Source: Sutcliffiella horikoshii
GTDB lineage: Bacteria; Bacillota; Bacilli; Bacillales; Bacillaceae_I
Length of the DNA stretch: 64,000 nucleotides
Reading direction: 5' to 3'
Assembly: GCF_002157855.1 (NCBI RefSeq)
Contig: NZ_CP020880.1
Coordinates: forward strand, 3,906,001 to 3,970,000
The position numbers and the translations under genes were made by a program. Below the pieces are notes generated by a model. The model made no database searches and was not told where the DNA came from. It saw only the letters and a program-made list of their open reading frames with translations. This document shows, one piece after another, positions 8,418 to 16,104 of this stretch; positions within the stretch are counted from its first letter, which is position 1, and each line of letters starts with the position of its first letter.

Positions 8418-9179
8418 TCAATTTATTACTTCTTCTTCCTGTCTCTTTGAGAAAAACCAGCCTCCTGCTGCAATCAGAAGCAAGACAACGTAGAACGTTA
8501 CTTTCCACTCTGTGGATTTTGGGAACGTTTCAGGTAAGATGCCTAATTGAGGATGCGCTAAAGTATACACGAGCAGCTTTACCCCAACCCAACCGACAAT
8601 GAGGAATGCTGCAATTTCAAGACCTGGTCTAGACTTCAGTAAGGCAACGAATAAGTTAGCTGCAAAACGCATGATGATTAGTCCAATCAATCCTCCTGCA
8701 AATATCACCAGAAATTTTCCGCCGTCCAACCCACCAATGGCAGGAAGCGGGGTATCCGGAAGTGTTACAGCTAGTGCAACGGCGGCTAGAATCGAGTCTA
8801 CAGCAAAAGCGATGTCTGCTAACTCCACCTTAATGACCGTCCCCCAGAAACCAGCCTTCTTTTCCTTTTCTTTTCTTACCTTTTGTTTCTTAAAGACATA
8901 TTTTCGAAGGATATGGTTCAGTGAAATGAAAAGGAGATAAATGGCACCGATTGCCTGTACTTGCCAAACATCCACCAAAAATGAAATAGCAAACAAAGAA
9001 CCAAATCGAAAAACAAACGCACCTGCTAGTCCGTAGAACAATGCTTTTTTGCGCTCTTTTTCCGGTAAGTGCTTTACCATGATTGCTAATACTAGTGCAT
9101 TATCTGCTGCTAAAAGCCCTTCAAGTGCTATAAGCAACAGCAAAACCCATGTGTATTCTAATAAAATGGATACGTCCAT
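8418..9179 (-). CDS. TerC family membrane protein, putative Mn2+ exporter (copy 1)
   Basis: TerC proteins such as YkoY/MeeY and YceF/MeeF of B. subtilis export manganese, partly to metallate secreted enzymes. Seven or so membrane helices are visible. The conserved acidic motifs are present: LEGLLAADNALV in helix 1 and KVELADIAFAVDSILA in the middle, which together form the metal site. I choose ATG 9179, seven bases after AGGAGG, since it aligns with the start of the paralog at 21735; ATG 9182 is also possible. The two proteins are close paralogs along their full length. Unlike the second copy, no riboswitch lies upstream. Confidence 0.88.
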   Translation of the reverse strand: MDVSILLEYTWVLLLLIALEGLLAADNALVLAIMVKHLPEKERKKALFYGLAGAFVFRFGSLFAISFLVDVWQVQAIGAIYLLFISLNHILRKYVFKKQKVRKEKEKKAGFWGTVIKVELADIAFAVDSILAAVALAVTLPDTPLPAIGGLDGGKFLVIFAGGLIGLIIMRFAANLFVALLKSRPGLEIAAFLIVGWVGVKLLVYTLAHPQLGILPETFPKSTEWKVTFYVVLLLIAAGGWFFSKRQEEEVIN

Positions 9180-9300
9180 CATTAATCCTCCTAAAAGCTG
9201 TTGGCTTATCACTAGCGTTTGCAACATGAGTAACTTTTAGTGATGGATGATATAGGTATCCGGCTATCCAACTAAAAAAATGGCGCTAACCTTCTCACTA

Positions 9301-10760
9301 CTACTTACCATCAGCATTAGGAAAACCATGCTTACCGTTGTTTATTTTTTCTAACCTGCCTCTAAAAAAAGTATCTTTGAATTCCTCTATACGAAAAGGG
9401 ATAATTGGTGTCAAGTATGGTACGCCAACGGAGCGAAGGAAGACCATATATAAAATTAAGATGGTCGTCCCAATAACTATTCCAGTAATTCCAATGAAAT
9501 TTCCAATCCATAAAAATGCAAAACGCAGTGTATTTGTAGGGGCTGCCATCTGTTTAGAGGCAAGTAAAAGGCTGGTTAAGTATGTAATAGCCACTAGTAT
9601 AAGGCTAAAAGGGTGTATTATTTTCGCAGATACTGCGGTTTCTCCAATTGCTATAGTAGCTAACAAAGAAACAAAAATAATCGCACACTGAGGGATTCGA
9701 AAGATAGCATCAGCTAATACGGTTAGTAAAAAAATAACACAATCATACTCCAAAATGGGGATAGGAGCTCATCCCCCTTAAATAGAGTTTCAGCGATATT
9801 CTTGGGTATTTGATCCGAAAAAAATTTTGCAACGACCACATAAGCACATGGAATGTATATCGTCAAAATAAAGCTAATCAACCTTATTAAACGAATACTA
9901 AAACGCCCCAACTTCTGATTGTATTCATCCGGTGCTTGAAGGGCAGATACAAACAAGCCTGGTAAGATAATTCCATATGGGTTCCCGTCTACTAACACCA
10001 CTACTTTGCTATCATATAAAGAGGAGACAACCACATCAGGACGTTCTGTGGTTTCAGACATATTAAACAGAAAATCCTTGGAAGAGTCCTCCATAGCTTC
10101 TTCAATCAATCTTGCCTCTAATACATAATTAACTTCCAGCTTATCTATGCGCCTTCTAACTTCCTTTAATACGTCTTGGTCCACGACACCTTGAATATAA
10201 AGGATCGATATCGCAGTTTTGGAAAGGCTCCCGATATTCTTCGTGTCTGTACATAAATTAGAAGTCTTTATCATCCCACGCAGTAAGCCAATATTAGTAT
10301 CAAGTTTTTCTGTTAAACCTACCATAGTCCCCTTCGGAGAGCGTTCACTCACTACTTGTTCCAAGCTTCTTTCTTTCATCTGAGGTGTTTTGGCAATAAT
10401 ACCACTAGCATAGCCATCTGTTAATAAGATGGTATGTCCATCTAGAATACCATCTGCTAATTCTTCTAATGTGCTGGCGACACTGATGCCTGCTATTTTA
10501 ATGACTTTTTGAGCAATATTTTCCATGCAAAAATTTTCCCACTCTATTTTCCCCTCAATTTCTATAAGAGGTTCAATTATCTGGGTCTCAATTTTATCCG
10601 TATTCACCATTTCATCTAAATACACAAGCGCCATATATAATGTATGTTCAGTACCAACTTGTAACTTTCGAATGGAAAGAGAAGTTGTTTGATTAAAACA
10701 ATTTTGGAGAACTTTGATATTATTCTCGAGAGTAGAATGAATGGGCTTTTTCTTTTTCAT
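9301..10760 (-). pseudogene. gerAA-like germinant receptor subunit, frameshifted
   Basis: GerA-family A subunits have a soluble N-terminal domain and five to six membrane helices, and sit in the spore inner membrane. The frame from 10760 covers the soluble domain and first helix (LPGLFVSALQAP) but stops at 9723. The rest of the domain, including the conserved GETAVSAKIIHP motif and the last helices, continues in another frame from about 9755 to 9301. One extra base after the GDE codons (about 9768) would restore the reading frame, giving APIPILE. No gerAB or gerAC neighbour is present. Either the gene is dead or the base is a sequencing error in a C-run. Confidence 0.8.
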
Positions 10761-10975
10761 ATAGCAATCACCTTACAAATATTAGTATGTTGAGGGGGTC
10801 GTTCCTAATATGCTCGTAGAAAGTGAAACTATACTAATAAAGAAATTTGTTACTTTAAGTTAATTAACTAGCAGCCAGTAAGTTTTTTACTTTTCAGCCC
10901 TTTTCCCTTTCTCTTCTCAAAAAAGAAGCACATTCATATATATAGAAATAAAACGATTTTTGAGGAGCGAGGTAT

Positions 10976-11911
10976 ATGGCTATTAAACCACTTGCGCTTC
11001 AAAGGGGAGATACGATTGGTTTAGTTACTTTGGGGAGTCCCCTTGATGCGACGACGATAAATACGAGGGTGCAATATTTGAGGAACATGGGGTTTAACGT
11101 TGTTTTTGGAAAGTACGTGTATTCCATTGACGGGATTGTCTCCGCTCCTGCTGACAAAAGGGCTGAGGACCTCATGGATATGTTCAAGAATCCGAATGTA
11201 AAGATGATCCTAGCGACTCGCGGCGGAACAGGTGTACAAGGGATTCTTCCCTATCTTGATTATGATTTCATCAGAGAAAATCCTAAGTTAGTTTCTGGTT
11301 ACAGTGATATCACCGTCCTGTTGAACAGTCTGAATCAGTTTAGTGATCTCATTACTTTTCACAGTCTGATGCTTATTGATTTCCGGCCGGAAACTCCCGC
11401 TTATAATTTCAGTCAATTTTTTGCAGCTACCTCTACGTTTACCTCTCCGCGTGCTATTATAAATCCTCCGGAAGTTGTGCGAATGGGAATAAACCCTGGA
11501 AACGTGACCGGGCCGATTGTTGGAGGAAATATTACTTCCATTGTTAACACACTTGGCACGCCATATGAAATCGATACAAAAGATAAAATTCTTTTCCTAG
11601 AGGACACGCATACACCAGCCAATATGATACTTCGCTACTTCACCCAATTGTCGATGGCAGGCAAATTCAACGATTGCCTCGGCATCATAATGGGGGAATG
11701 CACCAATTGCCCAGTGGCATATAACACGTCCTATGCTGATTTAATAAATTCGGTTCTCGTTCCAACTGGGAAACCATTGATCACCAACCTCGCCACCGGT
11801 CATGGCAGGTATAAGGCAGCCATTCCCGTTGGAGCTAGGGTGAATATGAATGCTACGAATAATACGATAACGGTGATGGAGCCTGTGGTGTCTTGGGGAC
11901 AGGCAACGTGA
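10976..11911 (+). CDS. S66 family LD-carboxypeptidase (LdcA/MccF type)
   Basis: S66 peptidases cleave the L,D bond in muropeptide tetrapeptides, or detoxify microcin-C-like compounds. The catalytic features are visible: the nucleophile motif VSGYSDIT, a central FLEDTHTPANMILRYF glutamate segment, and the histidine in TGHGRYKAAIPVG. At 311 residues it is full length. GAGGAGCGAGG precedes the ATG. The last residues (GQAT and the stop) are encoded by a copy of the dispersed REP-like repeat, so the natural C-terminus may have been replaced. It is a single gene, so I infer recycling of cell wall peptides rather than self-immunity. Confidence 0.88.
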   Translation: MAIKPLALQRGDTIGLVTLGSPLDATTINTRVQYLRNMGFNVVFGKYVYSIDGIVSAPADKRAEDLMDMFKNPNVKMILATRGGTGVQGILPYLDYDFIRENPKLVSGYSDITVLLNSLNQFSDLITFHSLMLIDFRPETPAYNFSQFFAATSTFTSPRAIINPPEVVRMGINPGNVTGPIVGGNITSIVNTLGTPYEIDTKDKILFLEDTHTPANMILRYFTQLSMAGKFNDCLGIIMGECTNCPVAYNTSYADLINSVLVPTGKPLITNLATGHGRYKAAIPVGARVNMNATNNTITVMEPVVSWGQAT

Positions 11912-11950
11912 TTCAGTTAGGTCCAGGCGCGCTGACCCAGATAGGACGGA
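11893..11950. repeat. REP-like element at the 3' end of the S66 peptidase gene
   Basis: It contains GGGGACAGGCAACGTG and, 20 bp on, GCGCGCTGACCC, which match the two halves of the element seen elsewhere in the window. It covers the stop codon at 11909-11911. It is one of the more diverged copies. Confidence 0.5.
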
Positions 11951-12010
11951 ACATTCAATAGAAGTCGGGAATTTTGTTGTAAATATATGGATTGTCGTCA
12001 ATTTGAATCG

Positions 12011-12094
12011 TTTTATTGAATAATTGGGCGGTTTTATTGTATACTTTGAGTCTTTTATTGAATAATTCGAATCGTTTATTGTATAATTCAGTTC
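12011..12094. repeat. Four tandem copies of a 21-bp AT-rich repeat
   Basis: The core TTTATTG(A/T)ATA recurs at exactly 21-bp steps (units begin at 12011, 12032, 12053 and 12074), with consensus TTTTATTGAATAATTCGAATC. The period is a multiple of three and close to two helical turns. It lies in the 468-bp gap between the S66 peptidase and DUF3889 genes. A plus-strand open frame crosses it, but there is no ribosome binding site and no known protein. Confidence 0.75.
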
Positions 12095-12139
12095 TGCTCA
12101 TCTCGCCTGGAAATCCGAACCAACAAATCATTGCAACTC

Positions 12140-12300
12140 CTCTGCAAACTCACCATTATTTCAATATACCATGCCAAAATAGTCGATATTTGTCCCTTCT
12201 CCCCCATCCTACGTCAGAAGCAAAGAAAAATAAATTTATTCAAACGTTTGTTTTAATTTTTCTATTTTAAAATAGTGGCATCAGAGGGTCATGCACCGTG
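12140..12300 (+). repeat. Diverged copy of the long dispersed repeat
   Basis: The markers ATGCCAAAATAGTCGATATT and TTCAAACGTTTGTTTT appear in the same order and spacing as in the copies at 22560 and 31505. It is followed by GCACCGTGCCCC, a partial REP-like end. The hairpin part found in the other copies is missing here. Confidence 0.5.
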
Positions 12301-12379
12301 CCCCACCTTATAATTCTCCTTACATAAACTAAAATCCCTCCCGTTTGGACACGATAAGTGCTAACTGGAGGGATTATCG

Positions 12380-12745
12380 ATGAAAAAAATTACCATTCTT
12401 TCATGTGTGGCATGTATCTCAGCCCTATTAATAGGGAATCAACCTATTCAAACAGCTGAGGCCACACAACTTTCAACTCAACAAGTCCCGAGTTACGCAA
12501 AGTGGGGACAGCTCGCAATGAAGCGAACGAAGGAAGCCTATCCAAAAGCGGAGATTGTGGACTATTCCCATCTGGGCAGACAGGAAGGACCGATATTAAC
12601 AACGGAAAAGTTTAGATTGTGGTTAAAAGGTGCGGATAAAGAGTTCGGGGTCAATGTGACGATTAGTTTTTATAAAGAGACGGAGGTGGTTAAAGAAGTT
12701 AAGTTGGAAGAAATAAAGCGGAAAGCAAAGAGTAAAAGGCCTTAG
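12380..12745 (+). CDS. Secreted DUF3889 family protein
   Basis: The protein has 121 residues. A signal peptide (KK, then a hydrophobic core, cleavage near TAEA at about residue 28) leads into a small domain with the PSYAKWGQLAMKRTKEAYPKAEIVDYSHLGR pattern typical of DUF3889 (B. subtilis YqzG type). The domain continues through a strand pair ending in NVTISFYKET. The function of the family is unknown. The ATG follows GGAGGG at a good distance, and a terminator ends the gene. It appears to be transcribed alone. Confidence 0.82.
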   Translation: MKKITILSCVACISALLIGNQPIQTAEATQLSTQQVPSYAKWGQLAMKRTKEAYPKAEIVDYSHLGRQEGPILTTEKFRLWLKGADKEFGVNVTISFYKETEVVKEVKLEEIKRKAKSKRP

Positions 12746-12789
12746 ATAGAGAAGCATTCAGAAGGCTTCGTTGAAAAAGGAATGCTTAC

Positions 12790-12832
12790 AAAACAGCCTA
12801 CTCACTTTTATAGGTGAAAAGGCTGTTTATTT
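12790..12832. terminator. Bidirectional terminator between DUF3889 gene and ppx
   Basis: AAAACAGCCT (12789-12799) pairs with AGGCTGTTT (12820-12828) in a stem with a long loop. T-rich sequence follows on both strands, so it can serve both convergent genes. Confidence 0.7.
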
Positions 12833-12846
12833 AAGCTCAAACGAAA

Positions 12847-13788
12847 TTAAAGGTAACTACGGGTCGACTTGCCTGTCCCCTCATCACCCATTCGATACCT
12901 CCCCAACAAAATGCCATCTCTTAAAGATCTTTTGCTGAAGTGGAAATATGGAGCTTGGGTTATTTGAATTAGGGCAGCGATTGTTTCGATACCTGGAAGG
13001 ATGATGTCTTTTCTTTTTTTTGAGAGTCCTGCTACTTTGGTTCGCTCATTATGTGATAGTAGGGCGAGCTCTCTGGCGATAGAGTTAATTTCTTCCACTT
13101 TCATCTCTTGCTCCAAGGAGCTGTATTTGGCTTGATACATTTTCCCTAAGTTACGAGCGGTTCCTCCAATTCCGATCACTGGATGCTTAGCATCTGTAAT
13201 CCAAGATATCGATTGGAAATTAGAAAAGAGAAATGCGCGAAGCTTCTTTAACTGTTTACTAGATACTTGTTTTGTCGAGGTAAATTCATTGTTTAATGAT
13301 ACAGCACCAAAGGAGAAGCTATGATATTGCACCATTTCTCGATTGTGAAACAAGGTGACTTCCGTGCTTCCCCCACCTATATCAATTGTCATCCCTTCCT
13401 TTATTGCAATGGAATCAATCACTCCCAGAAATCCGTAATACGCTTCCTCGTACTCACTCAGGACACTAAAAGAGTAACCTGTACTCATTTTAATGATCGA
13501 TAAGATTTCTTCTTGATTGACTGCTTTTCGAATCACAGCTGTTGCAAACCCAATGACTTCTGAAACTCTTAAAGAATCTATTACCTGTTGAAATTGTTTC
13601 AGTGTGTTGATAATAATGTCAACACCCTCACTGTTTAAATGTGCATTCGTAGTTAAATGATTCATGAGCCGTGCCGCAACTTTATCTTTTTTTATTTCTT
13701 CATAATTTCCATCAGGATGTATTTTATAGATGGCTAACCTAATTGAGTTAGAGCCTAAGTCAATTAGTGCTACAATTTTTTCTTTCAC
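12847..13788 (-). CDS. ppx: Exopolyphosphatase, Ppx/GppA family
   Basis: Ppx releases phosphate from the ends of polyphosphate; GppA-type members convert pppGpp to ppGpp. The actin-like ATPase fold shows phosphate loop 1 (DLGSNSIRLAIYKI, residues 9-22) and phosphate loop 2 (TIDIGGGSTEVTLF, about residue 140). At 313 residues it has the short bacterial form without the C-terminal HD domain. It is divergent from ppk, and the two enzymes act in opposite directions on the same polymer. The last residues (GTGKSTRSYL) and part of the gene end come from a REP-like repeat. Confidence 0.9.
   Translation of the reverse strand: MKEKIVALIDLGSNSIRLAIYKIHPDGNYEEIKKDKVAARLMNHLTTNAHLNSEGVDIIINTLKQFQQVIDSLRVSEVIGFATAVIRKAVNQEEILSIIKMSTGYSFSVLSEYEEAYYGFLGVIDSIAIKEGMTIDIGGGSTEVTLFHNREMVQYHSFSFGAVSLNNEFTSTKQVSSKQLKKLRAFLFSNFQSISWITDAKHPVIGIGGTARNLGKMYQAKYSSLEQEMKVEEINSIARELALLSHNERTKVAGLSKKRKDIILPGIETIAALIQITQAPYFHFSKRSLRDGILLGRYRMGDEGTGKSTRSYL
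12860..12890. repeat. REP-like element inside the 3' end of ppx
   Basis: The sequence GGGTCGACTTGCCTGTCCCC matches the repeat core. It lies upstream of the ppx stop codon, so it encodes the last residues of the protein. Confidence 0.7.
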
Positions 13789-13860
13789 TTCTGTTTTACA
13801 CCGTCCTTATTGGGTAGGGATTTCACTATTATACAGAACTAATAGAATATATTAGAAAAT

Positions 13861-13898
13861 TTTACATGAATTTCATACAACTTTAACATTGATATGAT
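13861..13898 (+). promoter_or_regulatory. Pho box and -10 element of ppk
   Basis: Three hexamers of the PhoP type, TTTACA (13861), TTCATA (13872) and TTAACA (13883), are spaced by exactly five bases, giving the 11-bp period of Bacillus Pho boxes. A -10 element TATGAT starts at 13893, right after the third repeat, where activator-type Pho boxes sit. This predicts induction of ppk under phosphate control by PhoPR. Confidence 0.72.
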
Positions 13899-13939
13899 AG
13901 TTTAATTGGTAGCTGGAGAGAGAAGGAGATGCAGATTAC

Positions 13940-16066
13940 GTGCAAACATCCACTGATAACTCAGAAACTATTCAATTAGACAATCCATCCTTTTACAATA
14001 ATAGAGAGTTAAGTTGGCTTGACTTTAACTATCGGGTGTTACAAGAAGCAATGGATGATCGAAATGCATTATTGGAACGGTTTAAATTTCTGTCTATTTT
14101 CAGTTCTAATTTGGACGAGTTCTTTATGGTGCGTGTGGCTGGTTTACTTGATCAAGTGAAGGCGGGTTATAATAAACCAGAAAATAAGGCAGGTTTAACT
14201 CCAAAAGAACAATTACAAGCCGTTTCTAAAGTCACTCATGAACTTGTACAAGAGCAGGACCTTGTTTTTCTAGAACAATTAACCCCCTATTTACTAAAAG
14301 AAGATGTAAAGTTTGTGTCTTTAGAAGAGCTTTCTCCTAAACTATTATCCTTTTTAGAGAATTTCTTCGATGAACAAGTTTTCCCTGTACTAACTCCTAT
14401 GGCGGTGGATGCCTACCGTCCTTTCCCTATGTTATTAAATAAATCCCTTAATCTAGCAGTGGTAATTGATGAAAATGTTAAAGATAAAAAGAGGCTTTTC
14501 CCATTTGAAGGTCATTTAGTAATTGTTCAGGTTCCATCTGTCATTGATCGCTTTATCGAATTACCGCAAGAAGGAAATCAACGGGTTTTCGTTCTATTAG
14601 AAGAAATAATATCCTCTTTCATCAGTAAACTTCTAGTAGGATACCGTGTAAAATCTGTCACTCCTTTTCGGATTACACGCAATGCAGATTTGAATTTCCA
14701 TGAGGACGAAGCAGATGATCTGTTGTTTGAGATTGAAGAAGAGTTAAAAAAACGAAAAAGGGGTGCAGCTGTCCGGTTAGAAGTACAACATCAACGAAGT
14801 GATGAAGATGTGATTGCATATTTGAAGTCAGAACTAGAAATCCATAATAAAGACGTTTATAAAGTTAGGGCTCCACTAGATTTAACATTTTTATTTTCAT
14901 TCTGTAAAACAATCCAAAAAACTCATGAACACATTGGGACAACAAACCATGTTCCTCACTTTCCTGTTGATTTGGAAGGGGAAGGAGACATTTTTGAAAG
15001 AATTCGTAGAAAAGATGTACTTTTGCATCATCCTTATGATTCCTTTGAACCAATCATTGACTTTATTTCACGCGCAGCAGATGACAAAGATGTATTAGCC
15101 ATTAAACAAACCCTTTATAGAGTAAGCGGAGATTCTCCCGTTATTGGAAGCCTAAAGCGTGCTGCGGCAAATGGAAAACAAGTTACAGTACTTGTGGAAT
15201 TGAAAGCTCGTTTTGATGAAGAAAACAATGTTCAGTGGGCAAAAGAGCTTGAAAGAGAAGGTTGTCATGTTATTTACGGTATGACTCATTTAAAGACACA
15301 TAGTAAAATCACCCTGGTGGTACGACGTGAAGAAATGCGAATCCAAAGATATGTACATTTAGGGACCGGGAACTATAATGATGCAACAGCCAAGATCTAT
15401 ACTGACATGGGGCTTTTGACGGTTGATAAGAAAATTGGCATTGATGCGACTAACTTTTTCAATTATCTAAGTGGGTACATGGGAAAACCGACTTACCATC
15501 ACTTTTCCGTATCACCATTTGGGATTAGAGATAGCTTTATTCGACTTATTAATGATGAGATTCGTTTTCACAAGCAGTCGGGTAATGGACGGATTATATT
15601 AAAGATGAATTCATTGACCGACAAATCCATCATCAAAAAGCTATATGAGGCATCCATTGCAGGGGTCAAGATTGACTTAATAGTAAGGGGAATTTGCTGC
15701 TTACGACCAGGCATAAAAGGAGTAAGCGAAAGTATAACTGTACGGAGCATAGTAGGTAGATTTTTAGAACACACAAGAATCTATTGTTTTCACCACAATG
15801 GCGAAGATAAATTTTTCCTATCATCCGCTGATTTGATGACCCGCAATATGGAAAATCGCGTGGAGATTTTATTTCCCATCTTAAGAGTCCATCTAAAAAA
15901 ACGAATTCATGAATCCCTGAACCTCATGCTAAAAGATAATTGTAAAGCACGAGAACAGGGAAGTAACGGAAAGTACCAATATGTTAAAAGAACAGAGGAC
16001 GAAATAAAAATAGACAGTCAACAATATTTAAGTGGGGCACCGTACCTGTCCCTTCCATCCATATAA
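13940..16066 (+). CDS. ppk: Polyphosphate kinase 1
   Basis: PPK1 transfers the terminal phosphate of ATP to polyphosphate at the membrane. The N-terminal domain starts with NRELSWLDFNYRVLQEA, a family signature. The two phospholipase-D-like catalytic domains follow: the autophosphorylated histidine region reads HLKTHSKITLVVR (about residue 455), and RYVHLGTGNYND and MTRNMENRVEI lie further on. At 708 residues it is full length. The start is a GTG at 13940, preceded by AGAAGGAGATG at a somewhat long distance. The last ten residues (SGAPYLSLPS) are encoded by a REP-like repeat. Paired divergently with ppx behind a Pho box. Confidence 0.95.
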   Translation: MQTSTDNSETIQLDNPSFYNNRELSWLDFNYRVLQEAMDDRNALLERFKFLSIFSSNLDEFFMVRVAGLLDQVKAGYNKPENKAGLTPKEQLQAVSKVTHELVQEQDLVFLEQLTPYLLKEDVKFVSLEELSPKLLSFLENFFDEQVFPVLTPMAVDAYRPFPMLLNKSLNLAVVIDENVKDKKRLFPFEGHLVIVQVPSVIDRFIELPQEGNQRVFVLLEEIISSFISKLLVGYRVKSVTPFRITRNADLNFHEDEADDLLFEIEEELKKRKRGAAVRLEVQHQRSDEDVIAYLKSELEIHNKDVYKVRAPLDLTFLFSFCKTIQKTHEHIGTTNHVPHFPVDLEGEGDIFERIRRKDVLLHHPYDSFEPIIDFISRAADDKDVLAIKQTLYRVSGDSPVIGSLKRAAANGKQVTVLVELKARFDEENNVQWAKELEREGCHVIYGMTHLKTHSKITLVVRREEMRIQRYVHLGTGNYNDATAKIYTDMGLLTVDKKIGIDATNFFNYLSGYMGKPTYHHFSVSPFGIRDSFIRLINDEIRFHKQSGNGRIILKMNSLTDKSIIKKLYEASIAGVKIDLIVRGICCLRPGIKGVSESITVRSIVGRFLEHTRIYCFHHNGEDKFFLSSADLMTRNMENRVEILFPILRVHLKKRIHESLNLMLKDNCKAREQGSNGKYQYVKRTEDEIKIDSQQYLSGAPYLSLPSI
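16033..16060. repeat. REP-like element inside the 3' end of ppk
   Basis: GTGGGGCACCGTACCTGTCCC matches the repeat core and lies in frame upstream of the ppk stop codon, so it forms the C-terminal tail of the protein. Confidence 0.65.
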
Positions 16067-16069
16067 AAA

Positions 16070-16096
16070 AGAGGCGCCCACCCCCGGACGCCTCTT
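16070..16096. terminator. Bidirectional terminator between ppk and the RND gene
   Basis: AGAGGCG and CGCCTCT form a stem over a ten-base C-rich loop, flanked by AAAAA on the left and TTTCCTCT on the right. It ends both convergent genes. Confidence 0.85.
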
Positions 16097-16104
16097 TCCT
16101 CTAT

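Noticed and set aside
12016-12270. Open frame across the 21-bp repeat array and following gap
   Set aside because: It has no ribosome binding site, its sequence follows the AT-rich repeats, and it resembles no protein.
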